NCBI GenBank assembly: GCA_903930765.1
Contig: CAIYZV010000148.1
Coordinates: 1-47,320, forward strand
Length of the DNA stretch: 47,320 nt
Source: an uncultured Pirellula sp.
Lineage (GTDB): Bacteria > Planctomycetota > Planctomycetia > Pirellulales > Pirellulaceae
Direction of reading: 5' to 3'
Made by a program: the position numbers and the translations under genes. Under the pieces are notes generated by a model. It was not told the DNA's origin, did no database searches, and worked only from the letters and a program-made list of their open reading frames with translations. Positions 8,733-16,491 of this stretch are shown piece by piece; position 1 is the stretch's first letter; each line of letters starts with the position of its first letter.

Positions 8733-9230
8733 ATGAACTCAGCTCGTATCGACGCATATCTGGCCGGCAGTGCGGAACTGCTGAAATCGATTTGGGGATT
8801 AACCCATGATCAACTCCATGCCAAACCCGCTGATGGGACTTGGACCATCCACCAAATCGTCATCCATATGCTGGATAGCGATTTGATCGGTACCGACCGA
8901 ATGAAACGGATCGCATGCATGGACACGCCTCTGATTGTGGCTTACGACGAGAACGCCATGGTACGCCTCCCAGGCACCTCGGAACTTAACGCATTCGCAG
9001 CCTGTGAAATGTTCCAGAAGAATCGCCAAATGACCGCGACTATCCTACGGAACCTACCCACAGCGGCCTGGGAGCGATTCGGGATCCATACCGAGAGTGG
9101 CAAAGTCACCCTTGGGGAACTCCTGGTAAAATACACGCAACACCTAGACCATCACCTCAAGTTCATCGCGGCGAAACGCGCTCGCCTCGAAGGAACCGCT
9201 TCTATCGAACCGACCAGCAACGCTGGTTGA
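8733..9230 (+). CDS. DinB-like (YfiT/DinB superfamily) protein
   Basis: 165 residues, the usual length for this four-helix-bundle family, whose members often bind a divalent metal through three histidines and act as thiol transferases or have unknown roles. Visible: the DGTWTIHQIVIHMLDSDLIG helix with the first ligand candidate, and the C-terminal YTQHLDHHLKFIAA helix with two or three His. The ATG at 8733 follows the desaturase by 47 nt on the same strand. The family call is good; substrate unknown. Confidence 0.82.
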   Translation: MNSARIDAYLAGSAELLKSIWGLTHDQLHAKPADGTWTIHQIVIHMLDSDLIGTDRMKRIACMDTPLIVAYDENAMVRLPGTSELNAFAACEMFQKNRQMTATILRNLPTAAWERFGIHTESGKVTLGELLVKYTQHLDHHLKFIAAKRARLEGTASIEPTSNAG

Positions 9231-9450
9231 TCACTCGCAGTCCGGCATCATCGTCCTGGCTAATCCCCGCTCCGGACCTGCGTTGTTTTGCCGCCTCAGC
9301 AATGCCCTCTCAAAATCGCCAATGCGAAGGGTGCCTAACGGGTTGCTCAGCGCTTCTCGTGCGAGAGATTGCCCAGGAGGATCGATCGCCCCCCCAAAAC
9401 GCCTCAGAGCGTGTAGCCCTCCGCCAAGCATTCGCTTTGCTCAAGGCAAC

Positions 9451-9480
9451 GAAAAAACCCGCCGAATGTGGCGGGCTTTT
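9451..9480 (-). terminator. Rho-independent terminator of rplM-rpsI
   Basis: Perfect 6-bp stem CCCGCC/GGCGGG (9458-9463 and 9470-9475) with a 6-nt loop. On the minus strand it is followed by a run of six T's and lies about 50 nt after the rpsI stop. The plus strand also has TTTTT after the stem, so it may act in both directions. Confidence 0.88.
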
Positions 9481-9497
9481 TCTGATTGGATTCGGAG

Positions 9498-9525
9498 TGC
9501 CGGGAGTACGCGGATTCGAACCGCG
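9498..9525 (-). other. tRNA 3'-end-like fragment directly after rpsI stop
   Basis: On the minus strand, one base after the rpsI stop codon, there is a perfect 5-bp T-stem (CGCGG/CCGCG) closing a canonical TTCGAAT loop. It is followed by a seven-base acceptor-like strand TACTCCC and GGCA. No matching 5' acceptor strand (GGGAGTA) or anticodon arm precedes it; that space is rpsI coding sequence. It is therefore a partial tRNA-like element, a decayed tRNA or attachment-site remnant, or chance. Confidence 0.4.
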
Positions 9526-9526
9526 A

Positions 9527-9937
9527 TTAACGCTTCGAGAACTGGGTTCCGCGGCGTGCACCACGCAGACCGTACTTCTTTCGTTCCTTCATACGCGAAT
9601 CGCGTGTGAGGAATCCGTCGTCACGGAGCGGTGGGAAATTCTCTTCGCTGAGACTGACGAGGGCTCGAGCGACACCCATACGAATCGCGCCGGCTTGGCT
9701 CATCGGACCACCCCCGGCCACTCGAACGAACACGTCCACCGTGTCGCGTTGCCCAACGTGATCGAGGGCTTGAACAACCAATCGTCGCTCAGCATCGGTT
9801 ACGAAATACTCTTCGAACTCGCGATCATTGACCGTGATTTTTCCAGCACCTGGCCGGATTCGCACCCGAGCGACGCTGGTTTTACGACGCCCCGTTCCGA
9901 GGCTGTCACCGTTAACTTTGTCTTTCTTCGTGAACAT
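9527..9937 (-). CDS. rpsI: 30S ribosomal protein S9
   Basis: 136 residues. GTGRRKTSVARVRIRPGAGK near the N-terminus, the central VRVAGGGPMSQAGAIRMGVA and the C-terminal DSRMKERKKYGLRGARR with the basic tail RGTQFSKR are diagnostic; the final KR contacts the P-site tRNA. It lies 35 nt downstream of rplM, the universally conserved L13-S9 pair, and ends at the rho-independent terminator. Confidence 0.97.
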   Translation of the reverse strand: MFTKKDKVNGDSLGTGRRKTSVARVRIRPGAGKITVNDREFEEYFVTDAERRLVVQALDHVGQRDTVDVFVRVAGGGPMSQAGAIRMGVARALVSLSEENFPPLRDDGFLTRDSRMKERKKYGLRGARRGTQFSKR

Positions 9938-9972
9938 CAGTTTGGGTCTCGATATCGGTTCGATGGATGGAT

Positions 9973-10428
9973 TTAGCTAGCTTGATTTCCGAACGGTGCC
10001 GGAATCGGGCTTTGGGCTTGATGGGGATGTTCGCTTCCTGCGTAAACCTTCAACTTGCCCAACATGTGGCGAGCAAGGGTATTCTTCTTTGGCAACATCC
10101 GCTTGACAGCCAGGAGGACCAAATCGGTGGGCTTGCGTTCCAACCGCTCGCCGAAGCTTTCGATCTTTTGACGATGGTATCCGTTGTACCATGTGTAGTG
10201 ACGGTGTTCGAGTTTGCGACCGGACATCTTCACCTTTTCGGCGTTGATAACGATGACAAACTCACCCGTGTCGACGTGCGGGGTGTACTGTGGGCGGTGT
10301 TTCCCCATCAATACCATTGCAATTTCGCTAGCCAACCGACCCAAGGTGCAATCGGTCGCATCGACGATGTACCACTTTTGTTCGACCTGACCCGGCTTGG
10401 CAACCGTTGTTTTTTGCTGAGCAACCAT
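9973..10428 (-). CDS. rplM: 50S ribosomal protein L13
   Basis: 151 residues from the ATG at 10428, chosen because TTAGGA lies about 7 nt upstream; an upstream in-frame start at 10458 is less likely. Family blocks: [19 protein letters not shown], the [20 protein letters not shown] stretch, the [11 protein letters not shown] loop and [20 protein letters not shown]. First gene of the L13-S9 transcript. Its promoter should lie in the 10429-10798 region, shared with the divergent lipid-enzyme gene. Confidence 0.97.
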   Translation of the reverse strand: MVAQQKTTVAKPGQVEQKWYIVDATDCTLGRLASEIAMVLMGKHRPQYTPHVDTGEFVIVINAEKVKMSGRKLEHRHYTWYNGYHRQKIESFGERLERKPTDLVLLAVKRMLPKKNTLARHMLGKLKVYAGSEHPHQAQSPIPAPFGNQAS

Positions 10429-10798
10429 GACAATTCCTAACCTTTTTTCCAGCAACACGCTGGGAGCAAACGCTCATCAAGCAATAAAATCTAGCGAATC
10501 GCAGTGCACCTAAACGGGGTGATTTCGATGCCAGAGGGGGCGAAAGTATAGCCCTGATGGTTAAATACAACAAGTGGTTTTTCGGTTACCCACCTAGATC
10601 GAAACGGAGGTTTTTCCGTTGGGATGTGGGAAAAACCGTTCAGAAAAGGTCTTGGAGGGGGTCTCCCCGCCAAAAACCCTGCCCCAGACTATCGGTTTGA
10701 ATCGGTTGCCTGTACCGAGTTTGACGAATCGACAGTATAACGGAAATCCGATAAGCATCCTTGAACAACAACTAATTCGTCATTTGAATGCGAGCAAA
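10429..10798. other. Divergent intergenic region with an inverted repeat
   Basis: About 370 bases between rplM (left) and the FAAL-ACP-AOS gene (right). It must hold both promoters. The clearest element is a perfect 9-bp inverted repeat, GGTTTTTCC at 10609-10617 and GGAAAAACC at 10629-10637, with an 11-nt loop. No gene ends there, so it is more likely an operator or leader hairpin than a terminator. It does not resemble the usual Rex operator. Confidence 0.5.
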
Positions 10799-13700
10799 AT
10801 GTCCATCGCCTTCCAGCCAACCGCAAACGGCCGATCCGACGCCGAAGGGAAGATCGCGCTAGATCTCGCCCGAGTTCATGCTCCCTATTCTCCGCCGAAG
10901 AACTCGATGGTGGACATCCTACGGTTTTGGGCGAACACATGCCCAAATAAGGTCGCCTTCTATTTATCGGACGGTGAAGGGGACGACCAGACGTCGATGA
11001 CCTACGCGGAACTGGATCATGCGGCCCGAGCGACGGCCGTCCGAATCCTAGAAAAGCACCCCGCTGGCTCCCGTTGCTTGCTCCTCTACCCCCCGGGAAG
11101 CGTTGAGTTTGTGGTTGGGTTTTTCGGTTGCTTGTATGCGGGCTGCGTCGCGGTACCTGCTTATCCGCCTCGCCGCAATCGAAAAGGAGCCCGCATCCAA
11201 GGGATCGCGGAGGACTGCCAAGCCGCTGCGGCATTGTCGACGCATGACTCCATAGAGCAGATTCTCAAGGACGAGAATATGCGGAGCGAGACCAACAGCC
11301 TGGATCTGATCGGCACCGATGCCCTCGATCGATCGATCGCTATCCAATTCCATGAAACCCCAACGATCGACTCGAGCTTGGCGGTTCTCCAGTACACATC
11401 GGGATCCACAGGAGAACCGAAAGGGGTCATGCTGACCCATGCAAACCTGATTCGCAATTGCGAGATCATCTCGGTCTTGTTCGGCGAAAGCCGCGAGGCA
11501 ATCGGCGTTAGCTGGCTTCCCACGTACCACGACATGGGTCTGATCGGTGGGATTCTGTCCCCGCTATTTTTCGGCGCGACGATGGTGCTCATGAGCCCTA
11601 TGACCTTCCTGCAACGACCTGTTCGTTGGCTCCGTACGATTTCCAAGTACAAAGCGAGCACCAGTGGTGGGCCTAACTTTGCATACCAACTCTGCGTCGA
11701 CAAAGTGACCGACGAAGAACTCGAAGGCCTCGACTTGAGCCATTGGCGAGTAGCATTCAACGGTGCCGAACCCGTGCGCGCAGCCACGCTTGAGCAATTT
11801 TCGAAACGGTTCGCGTCAGTCGGCTTCAAGCACGAGGCACATTTGCCGTGCTACGGGATGGCTGAAACCACCCTCATCGTTACCGGTGGGCCGTGCGATA
11901 CACCACCTGTGATTCGCTCGTTCGATGGTCGCCAACTCGACGCTCGCAACGTCCAAGCTGTAGAACCCGATGCACCGAACGGCAGGGCACTGGTCGGTTG
12001 CGGCGTGACGACCGAAAACGAACGTGTAATCATCGTCAACACCGAAACCAAAACCCAATTGGCGGACAACGAGATCGGTGAGATCTGGGTCGATAGTCCC
12101 AGCGTTGGGCTCGGCTACTGGGAAAAGCCCGAATTAAGCCGAGAAGTATTCCATGCGGTGACCGAACATGGCGATGGCCCCTTCTTGCGAACCGGTGACC
12201 TTGGGTTCCTCAGCGAAGGCCAACTCTATGTCGCCGGCCGCGTCAAGGACTTGATCATTGTCCGTGGGGTTAACCGCTACCCTCAAGACATCGAACAAAC
12301 GGTCGAGGCATGCCATGAATCGATTCTTTCAGCCGCTGCAGCCGCATTCGCAGACGACTCGGGACCACGCGAACGACTGATCATCACTGTCGAAGTGCAA
12401 CGCTCGCTCGAGGATGACTGGAATCCCGTCGTTCAAGCTATCCGCCGCGCCGTCACGGCCACTCACGAAATCCCACCCGATGCGGTGGTCCTTGTCCGGC
12501 ACGGATCCTTGCCACGAACATCTTCTGGCAAGATCCAACGTCACGCGTGCCTCCGAAGTTTCCGAGAGGGTAGCCTAAGAGTGGTTCATCAATGGCTCAG
12601 CTGGGAGGAAAGCCTCTTCGACGGTCCTCCGATGATCGCCGCGGCCACCCTTCAGGACATCAAGGATGGCGCGTCCGCGTCCGGCTCTCAGCAAAAGAAA
12701 ACACGGGACCCAGACCCTGAAGTCGTCGAACTGGTGAAACGCGCTGTGAAGAACGTAGCGCAGGAACGGGCCAAGCTATTGGATCTCGACACCAACGTGA
12801 TCGTCGATCTCGGACTCGATAGCTTGGAACGCCTGCAGATCGCCCACTCGCTCGAGAACTCGGTCGGAGGACGATTCCCCGAAGATATTCTTCAGGAAAT
12901 CGAAACGATTCGCGAGATCGCTGAAGCCATCGAAAAACTGTTCGGCAAATCCCGTATCCGCGACGACCTCAGCCCTCCCGAGTCGAACGAACCGGTCGAA
13001 CGCACCGTCGCTCCTGAGGACTATCGATTTGATTTGATGCCGGAATACCGCCGGCTCAAGCAAATGATGGAACAGTTCGCGATGACCGGACTGCCCAACC
13101 CCTATTTCTCAGTCCATCAAGGCCTGACTCGGGACACAACCACTGTCGACGGCAAGAACTTGATCAGTTTCGCCAGCTACAACTACCTCGGTATGAGCGG
13201 CGACCCAAATGTCACCCAAGCGGTGCTCCAAGCGACCCAGAAGTACGGCACCAGCGTATCCGCCTCCCGATTGGTCAGTGGCGAGAAGGATATCCACCGT
13301 GAGCTCGAACAAGAAATCGCGAACTGGATCGGGGTGGAAGACGCGATCGTCATGGTGGGTGGTCACTCCACCAACGAATCGGTCATCGGACACATCGTCG
13401 GCCAACAGGACTTGATCCTCCACGATTCCCTGTCCCACAACAGCATCGTCCAAGGAGCCATTCTTTCCGGAAGCCGACGCCGACCATTCCCGCACAATGA
13501 TTTCGAAGCCCTCGATGCAGCCCTCGCCGAACAGCGCAAGCGGTACCGCCGTGTGTTGGTCATCGTCGAAGGTGTCTACAGCATGGACGGCGACTTCCCG
13601 AATCTCCCCAAGTTCGTGGAGGTTTGCAAGAAACATCAATGCTGGTTGATGGTCGACGAAGCGCACTCGATCGGTACGATGGGGGCTAGCGGCCGAGGAC

Positions 13701-14248
13701 TCGCCGAGCATTTCAGTATCAACCCCAACGATGTCGATATCTGGATGGGAACATTGAGCAAATCCTTCGGCTCGTGCGGAGGCTATATCGCTGGCAAACA
13801 CGCCTTGATCGAATACCTCAAATTCACCACCCCAGGCTTCGTGTTCAGCGTCGGGCTCTCGCCACCCAACACGGCCGCCGCACTCGCTGCCATCCGCACT
13901 CTCAAAAACGACCCAGGTCGTGTCGCGAGACTCAAAGAAGCATCCCGATTGTTCTTGACCGAAGCCAAAAAACGAGGCTTGAACACAGGCAACAGCGGTG
14001 AGACACCCGTTGTTCCTGTGATCACAGGAAACTCGCTGCATGCCCTGCAACTGTCCCGCAAGATGATCGATGCCGGTGTGAACGTGCAACCGATTCTCTA
14101 TCCTGCCGTCGAAGAGTCCGCAGCTCGGCTTCGATTTTTCATCAATTCGACCCACTCCAACCAACAGATTCTCTTCGCCGTAGACAAGTGCGCGGAGTAT
14201 CTGAAAGCGATTGCCCCTGAATCGTTTCGAAGTGCTCCATCCCATTGA
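10799..14248 (+). CDS. Fatty acyl-AMP ligase / acyl carrier / alpha-oxoamine synthase fusion (serine palmitoyltransferase-like)
   Basis: 1149 residues from the ATG at 10799; a TTG at 10619 could add 60 residues but they show no domain features. Domain 1 (about 1-610) is a fatty acyl-AMP ligase: P-loop TSGSTGEPKG from residue 200, PTYHDMGLIGGIL, CYGMAETTL, LRTGDLGFL, and the C-terminal LPRTSSGKIQRH near 575. Domain 2 (about 640-720) is an acyl carrier protein with phosphopantetheine site GLDSLERLQ, Ser675. Domain 3 (about 745-1137) is a PLP alpha-oxoamine synthase: SYNYLGMSG, VDEAHSIGTMG and Schiff-base Lys988 in TLSKSFGSCGG. The inferred reaction is activation of a fatty acid, loading onto the ACP and decarboxylative condensation with an amino acid to a 3-keto sphingoid-like base. 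Caulobacter carries comparable parts as separate proteins (Spt, AcpR, AasR). The amino acid could be other than serine. rex follows by 15 nt. Confidence 0.88.
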   Translation: MSIAFQPTANGRSDAEGKIALDLARVHAPYSPPKNSMVDILRFWANTCPNKVAFYLSDGEGDDQTSMTYAELDHAARATAVRILEKHPAGSRCLLLYPPGSVEFVVGFFGCLYAGCVAVPAYPPRRNRKGARIQGIAEDCQAAAALSTHDSIEQILKDENMRSETNSLDLIGTDALDRSIAIQFHETPTIDSSLAVLQYTSGSTGEPKGVMLTHANLIRNCEIISVLFGESREAIGVSWLPTYHDMGLIGGILSPLFFGATMVLMSPMTFLQRPVRWLRTISKYKASTSGGPNFAYQLCVDKVTDEELEGLDLSHWRVAFNGAEPVRAATLEQFSKRFASVGFKHEAHLPCYGMAETTLIVTGGPCDTPPVIRSFDGRQLDARNVQAVEPDAPNGRALVGCGVTTENERVIIVNTETKTQLADNEIGEIWVDSPSVGLGYWEKPELSREVFHAVTEHGDGPFLRTGDLGFLSEGQLYVAGRVKDLIIVRGVNRYPQDIEQTVEACHESILSAAAAAFADDSGPRERLIITVEVQRSLEDDWNPVVQAIRRAVTATHEIPPDAVVLVRHGSLPRTSSGKIQRHACLRSFREGSLRVVHQWLSWEESLFDGPPMIAAATLQDIKDGASASGSQQKKTRDPDPEVVELVKRAVKNVAQERAKLLDLDTNVIVDLGLDSLERLQIAHSLENSVGGRFPEDILQEIETIREIAEAIEKLFGKSRIRDDLSPPESNEPVERTVAPEDYRFDLMPEYRRLKQMMEQFAMTGLPNPYFSVHQGLTRDTTTVDGKNLISFASYNYLGMSGDPNVTQAVLQATQKYGTSVSASRLVSGEKDIHRELEQEIANWIGVEDAIVMVGGHSTNESVIGHIVGQQDLILHDSLSHNSIVQGAILSGSRRRPFPHNDFEALDAALAEQRKRYRRVLVIVEGVYSMDGDFPNLPKFVEVCKKHQCWLMVDEAHSIGTMGASGRGLAEHFSINPNDVDIWMGTLSKSFGSCGGYIAGKHALIEYLKFTTPGFVFSVGLSPPNTAAALAAIRTLKNDPGRVARLKEASRLFLTEAKKRGLNTGNSGETPVVPVITGNSLHALQLSRKMIDAGVNVQPILYPAVEESAARLRFFINSTHSNQQILFAVDKCAEYLKAIAPESFRSAPSH

Positions 14249-14263
14249 TCAAGGCGATCGCCG

Positions 14264-14908
14264 ATGCCGAAGTCGCGATCCGAAATCCCCGTCGCCACTG
14301 TCTCAAGGCTTGCTCTTTACCTCCGCGAATTGCAGCAATTGCAACGCGGGGCCACGGTCCATGTTCGAAGCCAATCCTTGGCCGAGCGACTCGGATTGAA
14401 AGACTCCCAAGTCCGTCGCGACCTGTCGTGCCTCGGTCCGGTCGGACAACGCGGTGTCGGCTATCCTGTGCCGGATCTCATCGTCGCTATTGAGCGTGTT
14501 CTCGGTACCGATCGAGCCTGGAACGTAATCCTCGTAGGTGCAGGGAACTTAGGCCGTGCTCTCTCAGGCTACAAAGGGTTTGATCAACAAGGATTCCGAT
14601 TGGTCGCCGTCTTCGATAGCGACCCCCAAAAAATCGGATCCAAGGTCGAGGAGTTCCCAGTCCAGGACTTGGACTCACTCGAGTCCTTCATTGCAAACAC
14701 TCAAATCGACCTGGCCATCCTTGCAGTTCCCGCCTCCGCCGCTCGCTCTGTCGCGTCCCGCTTGGAAGCTGCGGGTATCGCGGGCATCTTGAACTTTGCC
14801 CCGATCGCAGTCCATTCCTCCGGCTCGACCACCGTGCAAGACGTCGATCTTGCGATCGAATTGCAACGGCTTGCATTCTCAGTCGTCCGAAATCAACGCC
14901 CGCAATAA
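14264..14908 (+). CDS. rex: Redox-sensing transcriptional repressor Rex
   Basis: Binds operator DNA when the NADH/NAD+ ratio is low and releases it when NADH binds. 214 residues. The winged-helix domain covers about 5-80 with LAERLGLKDSQVRRDLS followed by GPVGQRGVGYPV. The Rossmann domain has GAGNLG at 92-97 and the NADH-recognition stretch VFDSDPQKIG at 116-125, then AVPASAAR and the domain-swapped C-terminal helix. The family residue pair before the hinge is usually YFG; here it is CLG, a small deviation. It begins 15 nt after the lipid-enzyme stop on the same strand, so it is very probably co-transcribed, which points to redox control of that enzyme or of its own transcript. I found no obvious Rex operator upstream. 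Confidence 0.93.
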   Translation: MPKSRSEIPVATVSRLALYLRELQQLQRGATVHVRSQSLAERLGLKDSQVRRDLSCLGPVGQRGVGYPVPDLIVAIERVLGTDRAWNVILVGAGNLGRALSGYKGFDQQGFRLVAVFDSDPQKIGSKVEEFPVQDLDSLESFIANTQIDLAILAVPASAARSVASRLEAAGIAGILNFAPIAVHSSGSTTVQDVDLAIELQRLAFSVVRNQRPQ

Positions 14909-14926
14909 ACCAACGATCACGGCCCC

Positions 14927-16381
14927 CTAAGCGATCCAATCATTGATGACCCGGCCGTGAACATCGGTCAATCGAAAATCGCGACCCGCCCAACGGTAAG
15001 TCAGTTTGGTGTGGTCGAATCCCATCAGTTGAAGCATCGTGGCGTGGAGATCATGCACATGCACCCGATTCTCCTGGGCCTTGAACCCAAACTCATCCGT
15101 GGCCCCATACGCTTGACCACCTTTAACGCCACCACCTGCAAGCCATACGGTGAACCCATAATGGTTGTGATCGCGGCCACTGATGGTGCCATCGTTCGCC
15201 CCCTTCTGAGGCATTTCGACAGTTGGGGTTCGACCGAACTCACCACCCCACAAAATCAATGTCTCGTCGAGCAGCCCATGCTGCTGGAGATCCGTCAGCA
15301 ACGCTGCAATCGCTTGATCGCATTCCCCGGCGAGTTTTTTGTGCCCCTCGGCGATACGGTCATGATTATCCCACGGTTGGCCTTGGCCATGCCACAACTG
15401 CACAACGCGGACGCCTCGTTGAATCAATCGGCGCGCGACGAGCATCTGGCGAGCCTGAACCCCAGGTCCATACATGTCGAGGATATGCTGGGGCTCGCGT
15501 GAAATGTCGAAGACATCCATCGCTTCCTCTTGCATGCGGTAGGCGAGTTCCATCGATTGGATGCGAGCCTCGAGCATCGGATCGACCGCCCTGGTCTGGA
15601 TATGCTCTGCATTCATTTTTTGAATCAAGTCCAACTCGCGTCGCTGAGCGGATCGGCTCATCTTGCGATTGACGACGTATTCCACAAGCTTATCGACCGA
15701 TTCGTGCTTCGAATCGATGTAGGTGCCTTGATAGATGCCCGGCAAAAATCCAGCTTGCCAGTTCTGCGATTCCTGAATCGGATACCCACCTGGGCACATC
15801 GAGATAAACGCAGGCAGATTCTGGTTCTCGGTACCCAGCCCATACGTCAACCAGGAGCCGACACTCGGTCGCACTTGGCGAGCCTCTCCGCAATTCATGA
15901 GAAGCAACGATGGTTCGTGATTTGGAACATCGGCATGCATCGATCGGATCACGCACAATTTGTCGGCGTGTGCACTTGCCGTCTTTTCAAAAAGCTCGCT
16001 CGCTTCGATCCCAGACTCACCATACTTTTGGAACTTAAATGTGGAGGGATATAAATTCCCCGTGGGTCGCTCGGTCCGAGGAGCTCCTCCTGGGAGTTCT
16101 TGCCCAACGTGCTTTTCAATCGCAGGCTTGGGATCCCAGGTATCGACGTGCGATGGCCCCCCGTTGGCAAAGATGTGGATCAGATGCTTCGCCTTCGCAG
16201 GAAAATGCGGTTGCCTGGGCAAAAGAGGATTCGGCGACGACTCGCCCGCTAGCAATTCCGGCATCAAGCCTGATTGCATCATCCCAGTCAGTGCCAAGGA
16301 TCCCAGTCCGAAACCGGTGCGCTGCAATAGCTCGCGCCGCGACCAGCCGCCCCGGGGGTTGTAGCTCGACGAAGGGTTCAT
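14927..16381 (-). CDS. DUF1501 protein, pair 1
   Basis: 484 residues from the ATG at 16381, chosen because it gives a short Tat-like signal (SRRELLQRTGFGLGSLAL); an ATG at 16456 is possible. DUF1501 proteins belong to the alkaline phosphatase/sulfatase-like fold and are abundant in planctomycetes; their substrates are unknown. Conserved points: GGPSHVDTWDPKP, EFGRTP, SGRDHNHYGFTVWLAGGGVK, YGATDEFG and HDLHATMLQLMG. No formylglycine CxPSR motif is present, so it is not a classical sulfatase. It lies just downstream of the cytochrome/DUF1549/DUF1553 gene, an arrangement repeated twice more in the window. Confidence 0.9.
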   Translation of the reverse strand: MNPSSSYNPRGGWSRRELLQRTGFGLGSLALTGMMQSGLMPELLAGESSPNPLLPRQPHFPAKAKHLIHIFANGGPSHVDTWDPKPAIEKHVGQELPGGAPRTERPTGNLYPSTFKFQKYGESGIEASELFEKTASAHADKLCVIRSMHADVPNHEPSLLLMNCGEARQVRPSVGSWLTYGLGTENQNLPAFISMCPGGYPIQESQNWQAGFLPGIYQGTYIDSKHESVDKLVEYVVNRKMSRSAQRRELDLIQKMNAEHIQTRAVDPMLEARIQSMELAYRMQEEAMDVFDISREPQHILDMYGPGVQARQMLVARRLIQRGVRVVQLWHGQGQPWDNHDRIAEGHKKLAGECDQAIAALLTDLQQHGLLDETLILWGGEFGRTPTVEMPQKGANDGTISGRDHNHYGFTVWLAGGGVKGGQAYGATDEFGFKAQENRVHVHDLHATMLQLMGFDHTKLTYRWAGRDFRLTDVHGRVINDWIA

Positions 16382-16491
16382 GAAGGTAGGCTCCGATTCC
16401 TGCAGCTCTGATCGTGGTTGGATTGGGATTGTGGGATAGGGATTCGCAATAGCCATTGTGGAGATCGCCGCGAACGATTGCGATTGATCCG

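Noticed and set aside
9227-9976. 249-codon plus-strand open frame over rpsI
   Set aside because: Antisense to rpsI and crosses the terminator; no homology pattern.
13109-14245. 378-codon open frame on the minus strand
   Set aside because: It is antisense to the oxoamine synthase domain of the lipid enzyme; no recognisable protein features.
14927-16381. Considered as a sulfatase
   Set aside because: No CxPSR/CxASR formylglycine motif; the motifs match DUF1501.
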